Assembly: GCA_025403435.1 (NCBI GenBank)
Contig: CM046348.1
Location: 14,260,034-14,324,033 of the forward strand
DNA length: 64,000 nt
Direction: 5' to 3'
Origin: Artocarpus heterophyllus
Taxonomy: Eukaryota; Streptophyta; Magnoliopsida; Rosales; Moraceae
Shown: in pieces, positions 48,763 to 60,700 of the stretch
Numbering within the stretch: position 1 is the first letter of the stretch
Layout of the letters: the number at the start of each line of letters is the position of its first letter
Position numbers and translations under genes: made by a program
Notes under the pieces: model-generated
Told to the model about the DNA's origin: nothing
The model's database searches: none
What the model saw: only the letters and a program-made list of their open reading frames with translations

Positions 48763-50973
48763 TTAAAACAAATGTGGGTACTTTTCTCTCATTTCAGATT
48801 CAAGTTTCCATGTGGCTTCCTCCACATCATGGTGTTGCCACATCACTTTCACCAGAGGAATTCCACGACGACGTAATAATTTTATTTCATGATCCAGTAT
48901 TTGAACTGGAATTTCTTCATAATTCATATCTCCTTGAATTGGCACATCTGTCCACATGATCACATGTGAAGGGTCGGGTTCATACTTTCTCAACATCGAT
49001 ACATGAAACACATTATGTACATGAGACAATTGTGGTGGTAGGTCTAAACGGTATGCCAACGTTCCAATGCGTTCCACAATCTCAAACGGTCCTGTATACC
49101 TTGGTGCTAACTTTCCTTTAACACCAAATCGAGATACACCTCGTTTTGGTTTCACTTTTAAGAACACAAAGTCTCCGATCATGAACTCTAAAGGTCGCCT
49201 CCTCTTATCTGCATAACTCTTTTGTCGACTTTGAGCTGTCTGAAGACGTTCGCGAATAATCTGGATCTTGTCCGTTGTTTCTCTGATAAACTGAGGCCCA
49301 AGTTCAAGACGCTCTTCCTTTTCAGCCCAACACAATGGAGATCTACAAGGTCTACCATATAAGGCCTCATATGGAGCCATTCTTATACTTGCTTGGTAAC
49401 TGTTGTTATATGCGAATTCAACATATGGCAGCTGTGCAGCCCAATTTGTTCCAAAGTCCAGCACACAAGCCCGAAGCATATCCTCGAGAATCTGAATGTC
49501 ACGTTCAGATTGTCCATCTGTTTGAGGATGAAAAGCTGTACTAAAATTCAATTGAGTTCCCAAGGCCCTCTGCAATCCTCTCCAAAATTTCGACGTGAAA
49601 CGTGTATCTCTATCGGAAACTATTGACATTGGCACTCCATGCAATGTCACTACCTTTTCCACGTACAATTGACATAATTTTGAGACACTATAATTAGTTC
49701 TGATTGGGATGAAGTGGGCTGTCTTAGTTAAACGATCTACAATTACCCAAACGGCGTCATGCCCTATTTGAGTCTTAGGAAATCCAGTAACAAAGTCCAT
49801 TGTCACATGATCCCACTTCCATTCTGGAATAGGTAAGCTCCTCAACTCGCCTCCAGGCTTTTGATGTTCCGCTTTAACCTGTTGGCACGTCATGCACTTA
49901 GAGACAAAGGTTGCTACATCTCGTTTCATTCCTCGCCACCAGTATTGTCGTTTTAGATCCATATACATTTTTGTGCTTCCAGGATGAATAGCAAACTTTG
50001 AACGGTGAGCCTCATCTAGCACCGCATGCCTGAGATATGGATCCTCTGGAACAACTAATCTTCCTTTGTAAAGTAAAAATCCTTCTGGCTCAATCTGCCA
50101 TCCATCCAGTTGTTCTCCATTTTGTATTTGTTTCCAAACCCTACGTAATCCTTCATCGTGCCATTGTCCTTGTTTTACTTTCTGAATTAACGTAGGAGTT
50201 GCTATCACATTGAATAAGAAAGCTCTCTCGTTATCTTCATAATATTGCAAGTTGAAGTCGGCGATAGTGACTCGTCTCCAATCTTCCAATGCTAAACTGG
50301 CTATACGTCCGTTGTTCTTACGACTTAGAGCATCTGCCACGGCATTTGCTTTTCCAGGATGATATTGGATACTAAAGTCATAGTCCACCATGTACTCAGT
50401 CCATCTTCGTTGCCTTAGATTGAGATCCTTTTGAGTAAACAAATATTTCAGACTTTGATGATCTGAATATAGCTCGAACTTTGCGCCATATAGATAACAT
50501 CTCCAAATTTTGAGTGCGAAAACCACAGCAGCTAACTCAAGATCATGTGTGGGGTAGTTCCTCTCATGGGGTTTCAACTGGCGTGAGGCGTAGGCAACTA
50601 CTCGTCCATGCTGCATTAACACACAACCCAAACCGTTTCCTGAGGCATCAGTGTATACTGTGTAAGGCTCCTCGTTGTTAGGTATGATCAGCACAGGTGC
50701 ACTAGTGAGTCTTCGTTTCAGTTCCTCAAATGCTTCTTCACATTTATCATCCCACACGAACTTGACATTCTTCCTTGTGAGTTTTGTTAATGGAGAAGCA
50801 ATCTTTGAAAAATTCTCTACGAAGCGTCGATAGTATCCAGCTAGTCCGAGGAAACTTCGAATCTCTGACACGTTCTTTGGTCGTTCCCAATTTAGCACTG
50901 CTTCAATTTTGGAGGGGTCCACTGAGATGCCTTCTTCAGAGACAACGTGTCCAAGGAACTTGACCTTCGTCAT
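48763..50973 (-). CDS. Retrotransposon pol, downstream part: RT connection, RNase H, integrase, chromodomain
   Basis: 736 codons. The frame opens within RT ([17 protein letters not shown]). RNase H spans about 103-220 with acidic residues at D109 (YTDAS), E146, D171 (SDH) and D214 (ADALSRK). Integrase follows with an HHCC zinc-binding region (H323/H330, C360 and C363) and a catalytic D393, D454, E490 triad with 35 residues between the last two, as expected. A GPF-type module (around [12 protein letters not shown], about 626) and a chromodomain-like C-terminus (about 688-736, ending EKYPHLF) place it among chromoviruses; such chromodomains can steer insertion to particular chromatin. The listed start is only the first ATG of the frame: the original protein is a fusion with the upstream ORF, separated by a frameshift at about 50985. 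Confidence 0.95.
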   Translation of the reverse strand: MTKVKFLGHVVSEEGISVDPSKIEAVLNWERPKNVSEIRSFLGLAGYYRRFVENFSKIASPLTKLTRKNVKFVWDDKCEEAFEELKRRLTSAPVLIIPNNEEPYTVYTDASGNGLGCVLMQHGRVVAYASRQLKPHERNYPTHDLELAAVVFALKIWRCYLYGAKFELYSDHQSLKYLFTQKDLNLRQRRWTEYMVDYDFSIQYHPGKANAVADALSRKNNGRIASLALEDWRRVTIADFNLQYYEDNERAFLFNVIATPTLIQKVKQGQWHDEGLRRVWKQIQNGEQLDGWQIEPEGFLLYKGRLVVPEDPYLRHAVLDEAHRSKFAIHPGSTKMYMDLKRQYWWRGMKRDVATFVSKCMTCQQVKAEHQKPGGELRSLPIPEWKWDHVTMDFVTGFPKTQIGHDAVWVIVDRLTKTAHFIPIRTNYSVSKLCQLYVEKVVTLHGVPMSIVSDRDTRFTSKFWRGLQRALGTQLNFSTAFHPQTDGQSERDIQILEDMLRACVLDFGTNWAAQLPYVEFAYNNSYQASIRMAPYEALYGRPCRSPLCWAEKEERLELGPQFIRETTDKIQIIRERLQTAQSRQKSYADKRRRPLEFMIGDFVFLKVKPKRGVSRFGVKGKLAPRYTGPFEIVERIGTLAYRLDLPPQLSHVHNVFHVSMLRKYEPDPSHVIMWTDVPIQGDMNYEEIPVQILDHEIKLLRRRGIPLVKVMWQHHDVEEATWKLESEMREKYPHLF

Positions 50974-53459
50974 CCAGAAATCACATTTTTCTCTTTTGCA
51001 TAAAGACCATGTTCTCTCAACGTTTGTAGAGCGATCCTCAAATGCTCAGCATGTTCTTCTTCGTTTTTAGAATAGATCAAGATATCATCTATGAAAACAA
51101 TGATAAATTGATCTAAGTACGGTCGAAAGACACGGTTCATCAAGTCCATGAAAGCCGCTGGTGCATTAGTCAACCCGAAAGGCATGACAAGAAACTCAAA
51201 ATGACCGTAGCGAGTCCGAAAAGCTGTCTTTGGAATGTCCTCTTCTCTTATCTTCAGTTGGTGATATCCGGATCGTAAGTCAATCTTTGAGAAATAGCAA
51301 GATCCTCCTAACTGATCGAACAACTCATCAATTCGGGGTAGAGGGTACTTGTTCTTGATAGTCAATCGATTAAGCTGGCGATAATCGACACAGAGCCTCA
51401 ACGATCCGTCATGTTTCTTCACAAAAAGTACTGGAGCTCCCCAAGGTGATGTACTTGGTCGAATAAATCCTTTTTCCAGTAATTCGTCCAACTGCTTCCT
51501 CAATTCCACTTTCTCAGCAGGTGCCATTCGATACGGGGCAATAGAAACAGGCGCTGCTCCTTGAGTTAAGTCGATGACAAACTCAATTTCTCTATCAGGC
51601 GGAAGTCCGGGCAATTCATCTGGAAAAACATCTGAAAATTCGTCCACCACAGGAGTGTGAGAGGATAGGTCACTCTTCTTTAGTTCTCCATCTGAAGCAA
51701 AGATCGTCCCAAGATTGGTGAAATTCCTTCGTCCTCCAATACAAGCCTTTAGCACCGGGGCTGGCGTCACTGTTCCTGTTTTTGCCTGAAATTCGATGAC
51801 TTGTCCATTCTTGGTGAATAAAGAGACACGTTTCCTATGACAATCTACTATTGCCTGGTATTTAGTTAGCCAATCCATTCCTAAGATTACATCAAACTCT
51901 GTCATAGTTATTACATATAGGTCAGCCGATAGTTTATGTTCTCCTATAACAATACACACTGATTTACAAATTATGGATACTTCAGCTATCCCGCCCATTG
52001 GTGTACTAAGGGTTAATGATGAACTACATGTCTCAGTTTCTAATTGTAGTACGGAAGCAAATAACATAGATATAAATGAATGAGTGGCACCAGTGTCAAA
52101 TAATACATGAGCCCAAGAATGAGACACGTGAATCATACCGTCTACAACTGAGTGATCAGCCTGTTTTCCTTGTCCAGTTGTAGCCGTAATTGCATAAGCT
52201 TGTGCTGGTGCTTTTCCTTTATCACTTTTTCCTCGGTTTCCTTGGCTACTACTAGCCTTATTATTATTTCTCCCAGAAAAATATGGCCTTTGATTCACTG
52301 AGCCTTGTGGAGTCGGTTGGAAGTTCTGATTAGCATAAAAATTGGAACCCTGTGGCCGCTGTTGATAGTTGTACTGAGGCTGGAACCCTCGAGGTTGAGT
52401 TACTGAGACTTGGGAAGCTGGAGTGTTTTGCTGAGGCGCTCCACGATTTTGACTCCCTCCCCAAACAGTGGAGCCAAAATGACTTCCTTGTGGCCTTGGT
52501 GCAAAGGATGATTGTGTAGGGCGGTTAGGGCAATTTCTCCTCAGATGTCCCACTTGTCCACAGTTATGACAAGCATACGGTTGGAAACGACCACTGCCAG
52601 AAGATCCACCACCAATAGTCACTCCACTATGCTGAATGACTTGCCCTTGTGACTTCTCTTTCTTACTTATTTTCCTTTGACGCCCACCAGAACCCTTATA
52701 CTCTCCATAGGAGTTATTTAGTTCTGTCTCTGCCCGCTGTGCCGCAGCTACAAGATCAAGAAAATCTGTTGATGGAACAGCAGCTATCATTTGTCTGATT
52801 TTCGGCCTCAGGTTATTTCTAAATTTTTCGCATCTCGCCATTGGATCCGATACAGCCCCGGGATTGTAGCGAGACAATTCTATAAATCGAGCATGGTATT
52901 CAGCAACTGTTGTATCTCCCTGCACCAGGTTTTTAAATTCTCGCATCATTGCTTGCCTATGGCTCTGAGGAATATAGGTGTTGCGAAAAATGGTTTCGAA
53001 CTGCTCCCATGTAAGATTCGGCACGTCATAGTCGTCTTTCTGAAGATCCCACCATTCTTCGGCTTTACCCTCAAATATATATGTTGAAAAGCTAACCCAA
53101 TACTCCCGTGGAATCCTCAAGGTGTCCAACTTCTTTTTGACTGCCTTTAGCCATTGTTCTGCTATGACCGGGTTAGGTTCTCCACTAAATGTGGGTGGTT
53201 TCTGCTTCATAAACTCCTTCAACAGAGTTAGATGTCGTTGTTCGGGATCACGAACCTCCACAGGTCTTTGCACATTTTGTAATGCTTGAAGAATTTGTCC
53301 TAAATTATTTACTTCTGGTGCAGCTGGCGGGGATTGTGTTGCATGTCGTAGTTGCTCATCTTCTTGAGCTTGTTCCATCGGTTCCGGTTGCTCAACTTCT
53401 TGAGCATGTTCAACCGGTTGTGACAGCTCAGACGATTGCATTTGACGTCTTGGTGGCAT
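50970..53459 (-). CDS. Retrotransposon gag-protease-RT polyprotein, truncated by frameshift
   Basis: The first ATG (53459) starts MPPRRQMQ, a usual start for this clade. Counting from an upstream non-ATG extension at 53501, the gag domain covers about 105-260 and a CCHC zinc knuckle [14 protein letters not shown] lies at 311-324. The aspartic protease has DTGATHSF at 469-476 and the flap-side motif ILGMDWL, and RT begins near 650 ([30 protein letters not shown]) with its catalytic FIDD at 804-807. The frame is lost just after LYAK, consistent with loss of one base in an A-run near 50985-51000, and stops at 50970. RT continues in the other frame without loss of conserved residues, so this is a recent lesion. 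A programmed shift is unlikely at this place in RT. Confidence 0.95.
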   Translation of the reverse strand: MPPRRQMQSSELSQPVEHAQEVEQPEPMEQAQEDEQLRHATQSPPAAPEVNNLGQILQALQNVQRPVEVRDPEQRHLTLLKEFMKQKPPTFSGEPNPVIAEQWLKAVKKKLDTLRIPREYWVSFSTYIFEGKAEEWWDLQKDDYDVPNLTWEQFETIFRNTYIPQSHRQAMMREFKNLVQGDTTVAEYHARFIELSRYNPGAVSDPMARCEKFRNNLRPKIRQMIAAVPSTDFLDLVAAAQRAETELNNSYGEYKGSGGRQRKISKKEKSQGQVIQHSGVTIGGGSSGSGRFQPYACHNCGQVGHLRRNCPNRPTQSSFAPRPQGSHFGSTVWGGSQNRGAPQQNTPASQVSVTQPRGFQPQYNYQQRPQGSNFYANQNFQPTPQGSVNQRPYFSGRNNNKASSSQGNRGKSDKGKAPAQAYAITATTGQGKQADHSVVDGMIHVSHSWAHVLFDTGATHSFISMLFASVLQLETETCSSSLTLSTPMGGIAEVSIICKSVCIVIGEHKLSADLYVITMTEFDVILGMDWLTKYQAIVDCHRKRVSLFTKNGQVIEFQAKTGTVTPAPVLKACIGGRRNFTNLGTIFASDGELKKSDLSSHTPVVDEFSDVFPDELPGLPPDREIEFVIDLTQGAAPVSIAPYRMAPAEKVELRKQLDELLEKGFIRPSTSPWGAPVLFVKKHDGSLRLCVDYRQLNRLTIKNKYPLPRIDELFDQLGGSCYFSKIDLRSGYHQLKIREEDIPKTAFRTRYGHFEFLVMPFGLTNAPAAFMDLMNRVFRPYLDQFIIVFIDDILIYSKNEEEHAEHLRIALQTLREHGLYAKEKNVISG

Positions 53460-53501
53460 AGTTTCTACTGGCTGCGAAAATTTAACTAGGATCAGTACCA
53501 A

Positions 53502-53590
53502 ATGATGATGACATTAACACCTAACTTTAAAACCATTCCCAAAGATTAATTTTTAAGGTGGTGCTATACCCCCTAGGTTAATCGAACCTA
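53502..53590 (-). other. Leader (untranslated) of the chromovirus
   Basis: About 90-130 bases between the primer-binding site and the gag ATG. It aligns with the leader at 10885-10972 of the gene-carrying element. Confidence 0.7.
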
Positions 53591-53603
53591 GGCTCTGATA
53601 CCA
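53591..53603 (-). promoter_or_regulatory. Primer-binding site (initiator tRNA-Met)
   Basis: On the minus strand this reads TGGTATCAGAGCC, complementary to the 3' end of plant initiator methionine tRNA. It starts 7 bases (GAATTTT) after the U5 end of the 5' LTR, an unusually long spacer. Confidence 0.9.
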
Positions 53604-53610
53604 AAAATTC

Positions 53611-55576
53611 TGTAACACCCCTATGTGGGGGTTAACAGTTTTAAATAAATAAAAATAATTTTAAATTTTATATTATTTAAATCAATTAAACAATGCCCAT
53701 GGGTCTTTAAACAACAAGAAAAATAAAAATAAACGTTTTAAATACAAACCACAGTTTTTAGTGTAGCACCAAATATATATAATTACAGTCATCATCACCA
53801 TAGTACAATTCCCAAATAACTTAACACAGCCATAAAAAAAAATAATACAACTCTTACATGTTGTAGATAAGTTGTAATTAAACAGGGTCTTCTAACACGA
53901 AAACAGCAGGATTGTTTTCGTTTATTCCTCTTCAAATATGTTGCACTGAGTTCCACCTGAGATATGAAGATATGATAGGGATGAGCATCGACATGCCCAG
54001 TAGGGAAATCATGACTCACCTTATGGTTTATCCATTACCACATTAAAAACTGCATGGTTAGTAGGTTACATCATATTCCAGATTATGAGGTTTATTATGA
54101 TCACATCTTATGGATACCGTAGTTAATCATTACCAAGTGTCATAATTACACATTTATACAAATATTACCAATCATCATTGTTCCTAGGTATCCATGTTAA
54201 ATTGAGTATCACTCAACTCATCGAAACCCAAATGGGCGCACTTGATCACCCTATAAACATTCCAAGGGTGTTCCGGTGAGGGGACATCAAGCCTCGAGTC
54301 CTCACCAAATCAATTCCTGTACAGTGTGTTCTGGGACTTTCAACCCAAGGAAGTGTCATCACCTTCCCCCTATTTTACCTTTTTGGGTATTCATGCCCAA
54401 GGACGTAACCGCTGCCCTCTTCATGTCTCACCATTTCTCTATATTAAATCATTATTAATAGAGTCAGTTTTCCTAACCATGCTTCTCAATTTATAACATG
54501 TGTCAATTCATTATGTTCCTCGCCGTACAATACAAGACGAGTCCATGTCATAGTTTCATATGTGATACTCATATAATATCAGTTCAACATAGATATATAT
54601 ATATTGCGGCAAAACAATCAATTTTAATTCTATAAAAACCTCACAAAAATGAGTAATAGAATCCCTACCTTTCAAGCTTATCAACAATCTTTTAATCCTG
54701 GAATCAATTAACGTTAGCTCCACACATCCTTGACCCTAAGGCATGCATAAGGACAATTAAAACTAAAGCACAACGTATAATCACATTCATAAGTGAGTTA
54801 TGTGTAAACCCGTCTACTAGTGCCATTAAAGTATTTTTATGCATTAAACATGGAGAAAATGCATACTAAAAACTAAGTTTAGATTAAAGAAAACCTACCT
54901 CAAAACTTCTTTGAAAAGCACCAAAGTTTGGGTTATCAATCAAGCTTGAATTAACTTTAAAACCGCCTCGATCATCGTTGGGAATTATAATTGTCTTGGC
55001 CACAAAGAGAGCTTTGTGCTCTATGTCTTTAGTTAGAAATTTGAAGTGAGAAGGGAGAGAATGAGAACTAGAGAAGAAGGTGGTGATAGTTAAATAAAAA
55101 GATATCAAAATGCTCAAGAGGAATGAGATGTTTACGGGGAAAAGTTGTAAGAAGAAACAAAAGAGTCTTAAAGGAAAATATCATCTTGTCTCCCATGAAG
55201 ACTTTTAGCAAATAATGCCAACATAATTGAGGGGATAATTGGAGTGAATTATAGAAGAAGATAAGGAAATAATTAATTAGGTGGTTGAGAAATATCTCCA
55301 TGTCTTCTATGAATTGACGGAAAATAATTCAATGTCCCATTCGGATACCTTTAGCAAAATGAGAAGAAGTCTATATAATTGAGCAATAATTTAGGGAGAC
55401 AAGATTGGTAGAAGTAAGTGTTGGTAAGTTTTGAATGTTTCTTAGGAAGACTTGGTAAGAAAATACTAAAATGGTATTTTTTTTAAATGATCATAAACAA
55501 CTTAGTAATTTTAAATAGTCACATTTTATTCATTAAATTTTACAAAATTATGCCCGTTAAAAATACGGGTGTTACA
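53611..55576 (-). repeat. 5' LTR of the chromovirus
   Basis: 1966 bp, nearly identical to 46742-48707. Its outer end (55576) is directly followed by AATATA, the presumed target duplication. Confidence 0.95.
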
Positions 55577-55984
55577 AATATATACTTTATCTTGGTCAAT
55601 TATTAATTTTGACTTTTAAAATGACTAAATTACTTTTACATAAAAGAGAGAAAAATTAAAACTTTTTTAAAAAAAAAGAATAAGACAAAGACGAAAACAT
55701 AGAAAACACCCATTTTTAAGTTATTTTACACAATTTTGAATTTTTTTTTGTTTTAAAATTTTCTTATTTTTCAATTTAAGAGTATTTTGAGCAATTTTAA
55801 GGTCAAAATTGAAGATTGATCCATAAAATGTATAAATTTGTGTAGTGTTTTAACAAACATAAAATACAAGATATAAAAAGGTAAATTATCCAAAAAAAAA
55901 TATTTGAAGTACTTCTATTTTAAAAGATCAATCTATTAGGTGAAATAGTCCAATATTCTAATAAATTTATTTATATTAATTACA

Positions 55985-57124
55985 GAGATTTTTGCACTAC
56001 AGGTCCCCAAAATTAGCATTCGGGTTCCTATTAAGAATTTGGACACTTAGGTCCCTAAACTTTTAATCTCTTAACATCTTAGTCCCTACTTTAAGAATCT
56101 AGATATTTAGATCTTTAAACTCTTAATTTGTTGGCACCGTTAGTCCTCATCTTATTTTTACTATTAAATGACATAATAGATATAAATATTTTGGGGCTTG
56201 TTTGTTCCTTAGGTCTCAAAAATGTATTTTTTTTAGCCAAAAGGTCTCCAAAAGCTATCCTCTTTTTTTTTTTTTTTGAAGGATAACTCATTGTTTTTTG
56301 TCTAAAAATAATATTTAAACGCCCTAGTATAAAGTTAATTATGATAATTATTGATAACAAAGAGTTTGATTGTAAATCAAAAAAAAAGAAGAAGAAATTG
56401 ATTAATATCCATTCTATTTTATTTTTAGTAAGGTAATACTAAATTACAATGATGTAACTAAACAATTGTAACACAACAATACTTTGTTCTTCAATTACAC
56501 AATAATTGAGAATTATTATTATTATATAATAATTAAGAATAATAAACAACATGAAATCTAATATTATATAATTGGACAACTAATTATTGCGTTTGTCTTT
56601 AGTTATATTGTTGTAATTTGAACCAACTTAACTAAAATATAATAGACTGGATGGCTAATTTTCTCAATGATATTTGCAAATTCTTTTTGCTTTATAATCA
56701 ATTACATGCCAATAATCATTATAATTAATTTTTCTAGGGCATTTAAGCATTATTTTAGACAAAAAAGTTATATTAAAAAAAAGGTTTTGGGGATCTTTTT
56801 GTTAAAGAAAATATGTTTTTAGGACCGAAAAACAAAAAAAGCATCAAAATATTAACATCTTCTATGTCATTAACAACAAAAAGAATAAATCACTAACTGT
56901 GCTAACAAATTAACAATTTAAGAACTTGAATGTCTAAATTTTTAAAATGAAGACTTGTAGTACCAATAAATTAAAAGTTTGAAGACCTTGGTATCTAAAT
57001 TCTTAAAGTGGAGACTAACATGCCAATAAATTAAGAGCTTATGGACCTTGGTATCTAAATTCTTAAAATAAAAACTTGAATACTAAAAGTTGTAAAATTT
57101 GATGGCCTACAATGCAAAAATCCC
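55985..57124. mobile_element. Non-autonomous Mutator-like (MULE) foldback element with long inverted repeats
   Basis: The left arm (from GAGATTTTTGCACTACAGG) and the reverse complement of the right arm (GGGATTTTTGCATTGTAGG) stay related for roughly 400 bases each, leaving a loop of about 300 bp near 56.4-56.7 kb. A perfect 9-bp duplication TTAATTACA flanks it (55976-55984 and 57125-57133), the size made by Mutator-family transposases. Each arm contains short subrepeats (a 'ggtatctaaattcttaaa' / 'ctttaagaatctagatattt' unit), with an extra copy in the right arm. No transposase is encoded, so movement would need one supplied in trans. Confidence 0.88.
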
Positions 57125-57133
57125 TTAATTACA

Positions 57134-57687
57134 ACAAGGAACTCGGATCCCTCTTTATCCTTAACTTAGTAATATATCTCACATATTTGCTTCAATGCCA
57201 AAATCTCAAATGCATATGGCCTATTGATCATTTCAATGTCACATCATTTTGAATAGATCATTTGAGGGCTTAAATACAGGCCAGTCTGGATGCAACTTTT
57301 ACTTTTTTGCATGCATTTAATTAGCTTTCTTCCCACAGTAAAAGGAACGTTATTAGTAACGATATTCCGCACTTTTCTACGTTCGCTGAAACCGTACTAC
57401 TAGGCTTTTATCAGAGTCTACTTATATACTTATAATTTTGAGTGGGAAAAAAAATATAGATTCTTCGTATAAGGTGGGGGAAAAAATAGATTCTTCTTGT
57501 TAATGTTAGTTTCAACCAATAAATAATATAAAATTATTAAAAATTACAATTAAAGTAAAAAAATTATTATAATATAAAACTCTCGTATATTATAACTTTT
57601 AAACCAACATTTTTTATTTCAATCTTTTTTCAAACACTCAAATAGTCCTTCGATACAAATAATACGTACTTGTCCAAGTGAAGAAGG

Positions 57688-57725
<38 letters not shown>

Positions 57726-60700
57726 TGGACATATATTTAAAAGTCGGCTTATACAAGCTTAATTACTTCTTTTAGCAATACAACATATATATACAATTAA
57801 GAAATATATTCACACACACACGCATATATGGGGTGAGTAACTTTGCAAATTAAAGATAACAATCATGTGGCTAAGATATGCAACGTCACCTCAATGTTGT
57901 GGTCTATATATAATTCGATTTTCCCACGTTCTTCCGATTCAAAAAAGTAAAGGTATATTGAGAAAGAAAAAATAAATGAAGTTGCCCTACTAATAATTCC
58001 GCAACTACAATTGAATTGTCCACATATATCAAAATTGACTAAAAATGTGAATAAAATAATCCCTTCGAACTTATTTCTTCCTGTTAAAGAAAAAAAAAAA
58101 AGTTTTTTCATAGTTTCTCTCTTTTCACTAATATCTTCTTATCTTTCCTTCTTCATGCGCTTTGTGTTACTGTCATCCTTCTTACTCAGTAATGGCCTAA
58201 AAGAAAGGTCTCTTGATGTGACCATAATGGGGGAGAAGAAGCGTTCATGCGTCCATGTTTACGGACAGTGATATGTTCTGATGAGGACATTGCATAAAGC
58301 CACCCCTATATTTCATTAGTAGGAGCTCAACAAAGGGAAAACGGGTTAAGCATTACGTGATGTGATTCTTAACAGTTGTATATGTTTGTTAGAGTTAGTA
58401 GACCTCACCTATTAAACTGTTATTGTGTCGGCAACTAAGTTTTTTTTTTTCTTTTTTTACATATATACAACTCAAGATCGAGTCTGTATTCTCTCAAATT
58501 CTAATCTCTTATCGACAATTAAATTATCTACACCGGTAATATATTACAACGATTTAAATTATTTTTATATTTTGTACTGTTAATGATCTATCCCTATTTA
58601 CATGGAATAATTTTGAATTTTCCATCTGTGTATTTATGTGATTTTTCTAACGTTCCCTACAGAAATATGTTTCTTAAAAACCCCCTTAAACGTTTTTCGC
58701 CTTAAATCCCTTTACAACATTTGGGTTATTTCATCTCTTTTTTTTTTTCTCCTATAATCCTAGACCCTTTTTTTTTTTTTTTACATTCAACCTTCCCACT
58801 TTATTTTCTACCCTTTCGTTTTTATTAATTATTATCAAAAACCAATTTACTAATTGTAAAAATAATTATTGGCTACAATAACCAATAATTAGCTTATTAA
58901 TTAAGGTATATAAACATAAGTTTATTGATTAATTATATTGTAAACGTGCACTGATTTTTAAATTTTAACAGCCATGGAAAAGAATCAAGAAAAATACGAT
59001 TCCTAGGGTCCGTGGTCAAAATAGTTGTGCGTGAATTAATTTTATGGACCTCTCATGATCCCAGGTTAAGAACTCTCTCTTTTTTTTTTTTTTTTACCAT
59101 TTTCCTTCTTTGAATTGTACCATAAATAGGGAGGTTGATAATTAATTTGATTTTCGAGGTTAGAGTTCCCGACCCTATTCTCTCTTAATTACTTATCCTG
59201 TTTAATTATATTGTACTTTTAAATTAAACATATTATGTATAATGTGTTATAATATATTAACTCTTTATTTAAAAGTATATAGAATTTGAAGTATAATGTT
59301 GTATTATTTAATGTTCACAAAAATTCAAAACTACAGTTTCTTTTTCAATCTTAACTTTATAAGAATTAACTAATTAATTAATCAATCTTAAAAATAATTA
59401 ATTAGATAAATGAGGTACCGTTCACGTCCGAAGTACGTGTCAAGAAAATTAATCTCATAGGGCACGGATAAGGATTTTTTTTTTTTTGTGAGGTGGGATG
59501 GTGAGAAGACTTTTTTGACCCCAAACTCACATCGTTGTCATCTCTAATTAGAGGCTATAGATTCGTTTAGATTGCAAAGAATGGAAATGTTGTGCCGTAT
59601 AGATTAGCCAATCAATGGGCCACTCTCATCTTGTGACTTAAGTTTTTCTAGCTTTCTTCCTTAGCTTGCTCTTTTTCTTTTGTCCCTGACTACGTTACTG
59701 AAGGTTGTTCGTTGAGGTGTCTTTGTTGTGTGTTCTTTCTTATTTAGTTTATTAAAGCTTGATCACCAAAAATAAATAAATTATAATAGCGCTGTGTCCC
59801 CCCAATTTTACTTTTAATTTGCTCCCTAAAAAAATTTTTAATTGCAGTTTCTATAATTTTTTAAAAGTTGTTTCCATTACACCCTAAATTTTTAGTAGTA
59901 TACTCATATTTCATAAAATTTTTCAAATAAATCAATTATGCTCTAGATTTTAACTTGTTGAGTATTCAAATTTCAAAATTAACTTCAATAAAATAAAATT
60001 TTTTGTAGATTTTAAACTTTCAAAATGTATTAAACGTTCAATCACAAATTTGATTCATTTTGAAGAAGAAAGACAAGATAGAAATAGATGAAAAACATAA
60101 AACAAAATTAACAACAGCAAGAGAGCCAGAGAATTTTAAAAAAAAATCGCGCTGCTTTTTTAATAAGCAAAAAATTATAAAAGAGAAAGGAAAAATACAA
60201 AAAAGAATAATTGCACAGTTGTTTTAGTTTAAAACTTCATATCTCCTATAATATTAAAAAAAAATAGATCTCAAAAAAAAATTTACTTTGTCACTGAATA
60301 TCCCAATTTGTTTTTTTAACGCTATTATTTGAAACTCTTATTAAAATAAAATTTTGGATTTGATGTATATATAATTTTAGAGGTTTTTTTTTGGTGAATA
60401 TTGCTATTAGTGTTAGTAATGTATGTTTTTAATTATTAAATCTGGCCAAAACCAACTTTTTTTTTATAGATCTAACGGTTAAAAAATAAATACTTATTGA
60501 AATAGTTATTTTTTTTATCTACATGATAAATATCTTAATTTTACTTGCTTAAAACATTCCAAGAGACATTCATAAGTACCAATAATTGATTATTAGAAAT
60601 TGCTCTCTGCAAAAAGGATCAGACAATGGTACAATGGAGCCATTTTGAGGTGGCCATGGTGATGATGATTAGAGGAGATATATTTGGGAGTGGAGTGCTT

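Larger units (their letters stand above)
46742..55576 (-). mobile_element. Ty3/gypsy chromovirus LTR retrotransposon (Tekay/Del type), nearly intact
   Basis: An 8.8-kb element on the minus strand with 1966-bp LTRs (46742-48707 and 53611-55576), both starting TGTAACACCCC and ending GGGTGTTACA. By eye they differ at only about five positions, so insertion is recent. A primer-binding site complementary to initiator tRNA-Met and a polypurine tract are present. The coding region gives gag, protease, RT, RNase H, integrase and a C-terminal chromodomain, an order and set typical of Tekay/Del chromoviruses. One frameshift in RT splits the polyprotein. The target duplication appears to be AATAT(A), adjacent to the right LTR (from 55577) but separated from the left LTR by about 7 extra bases. 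Confidence 0.96.

Noticed and set aside
50970..50990. Programmed frameshift between gag-pro-RT and RNase H-integrase
   Set aside because: The shift falls inside RT between conserved motifs, not between gag and pol, and related chromoviruses use one frame. A one-base deletion in an A-run is simpler.
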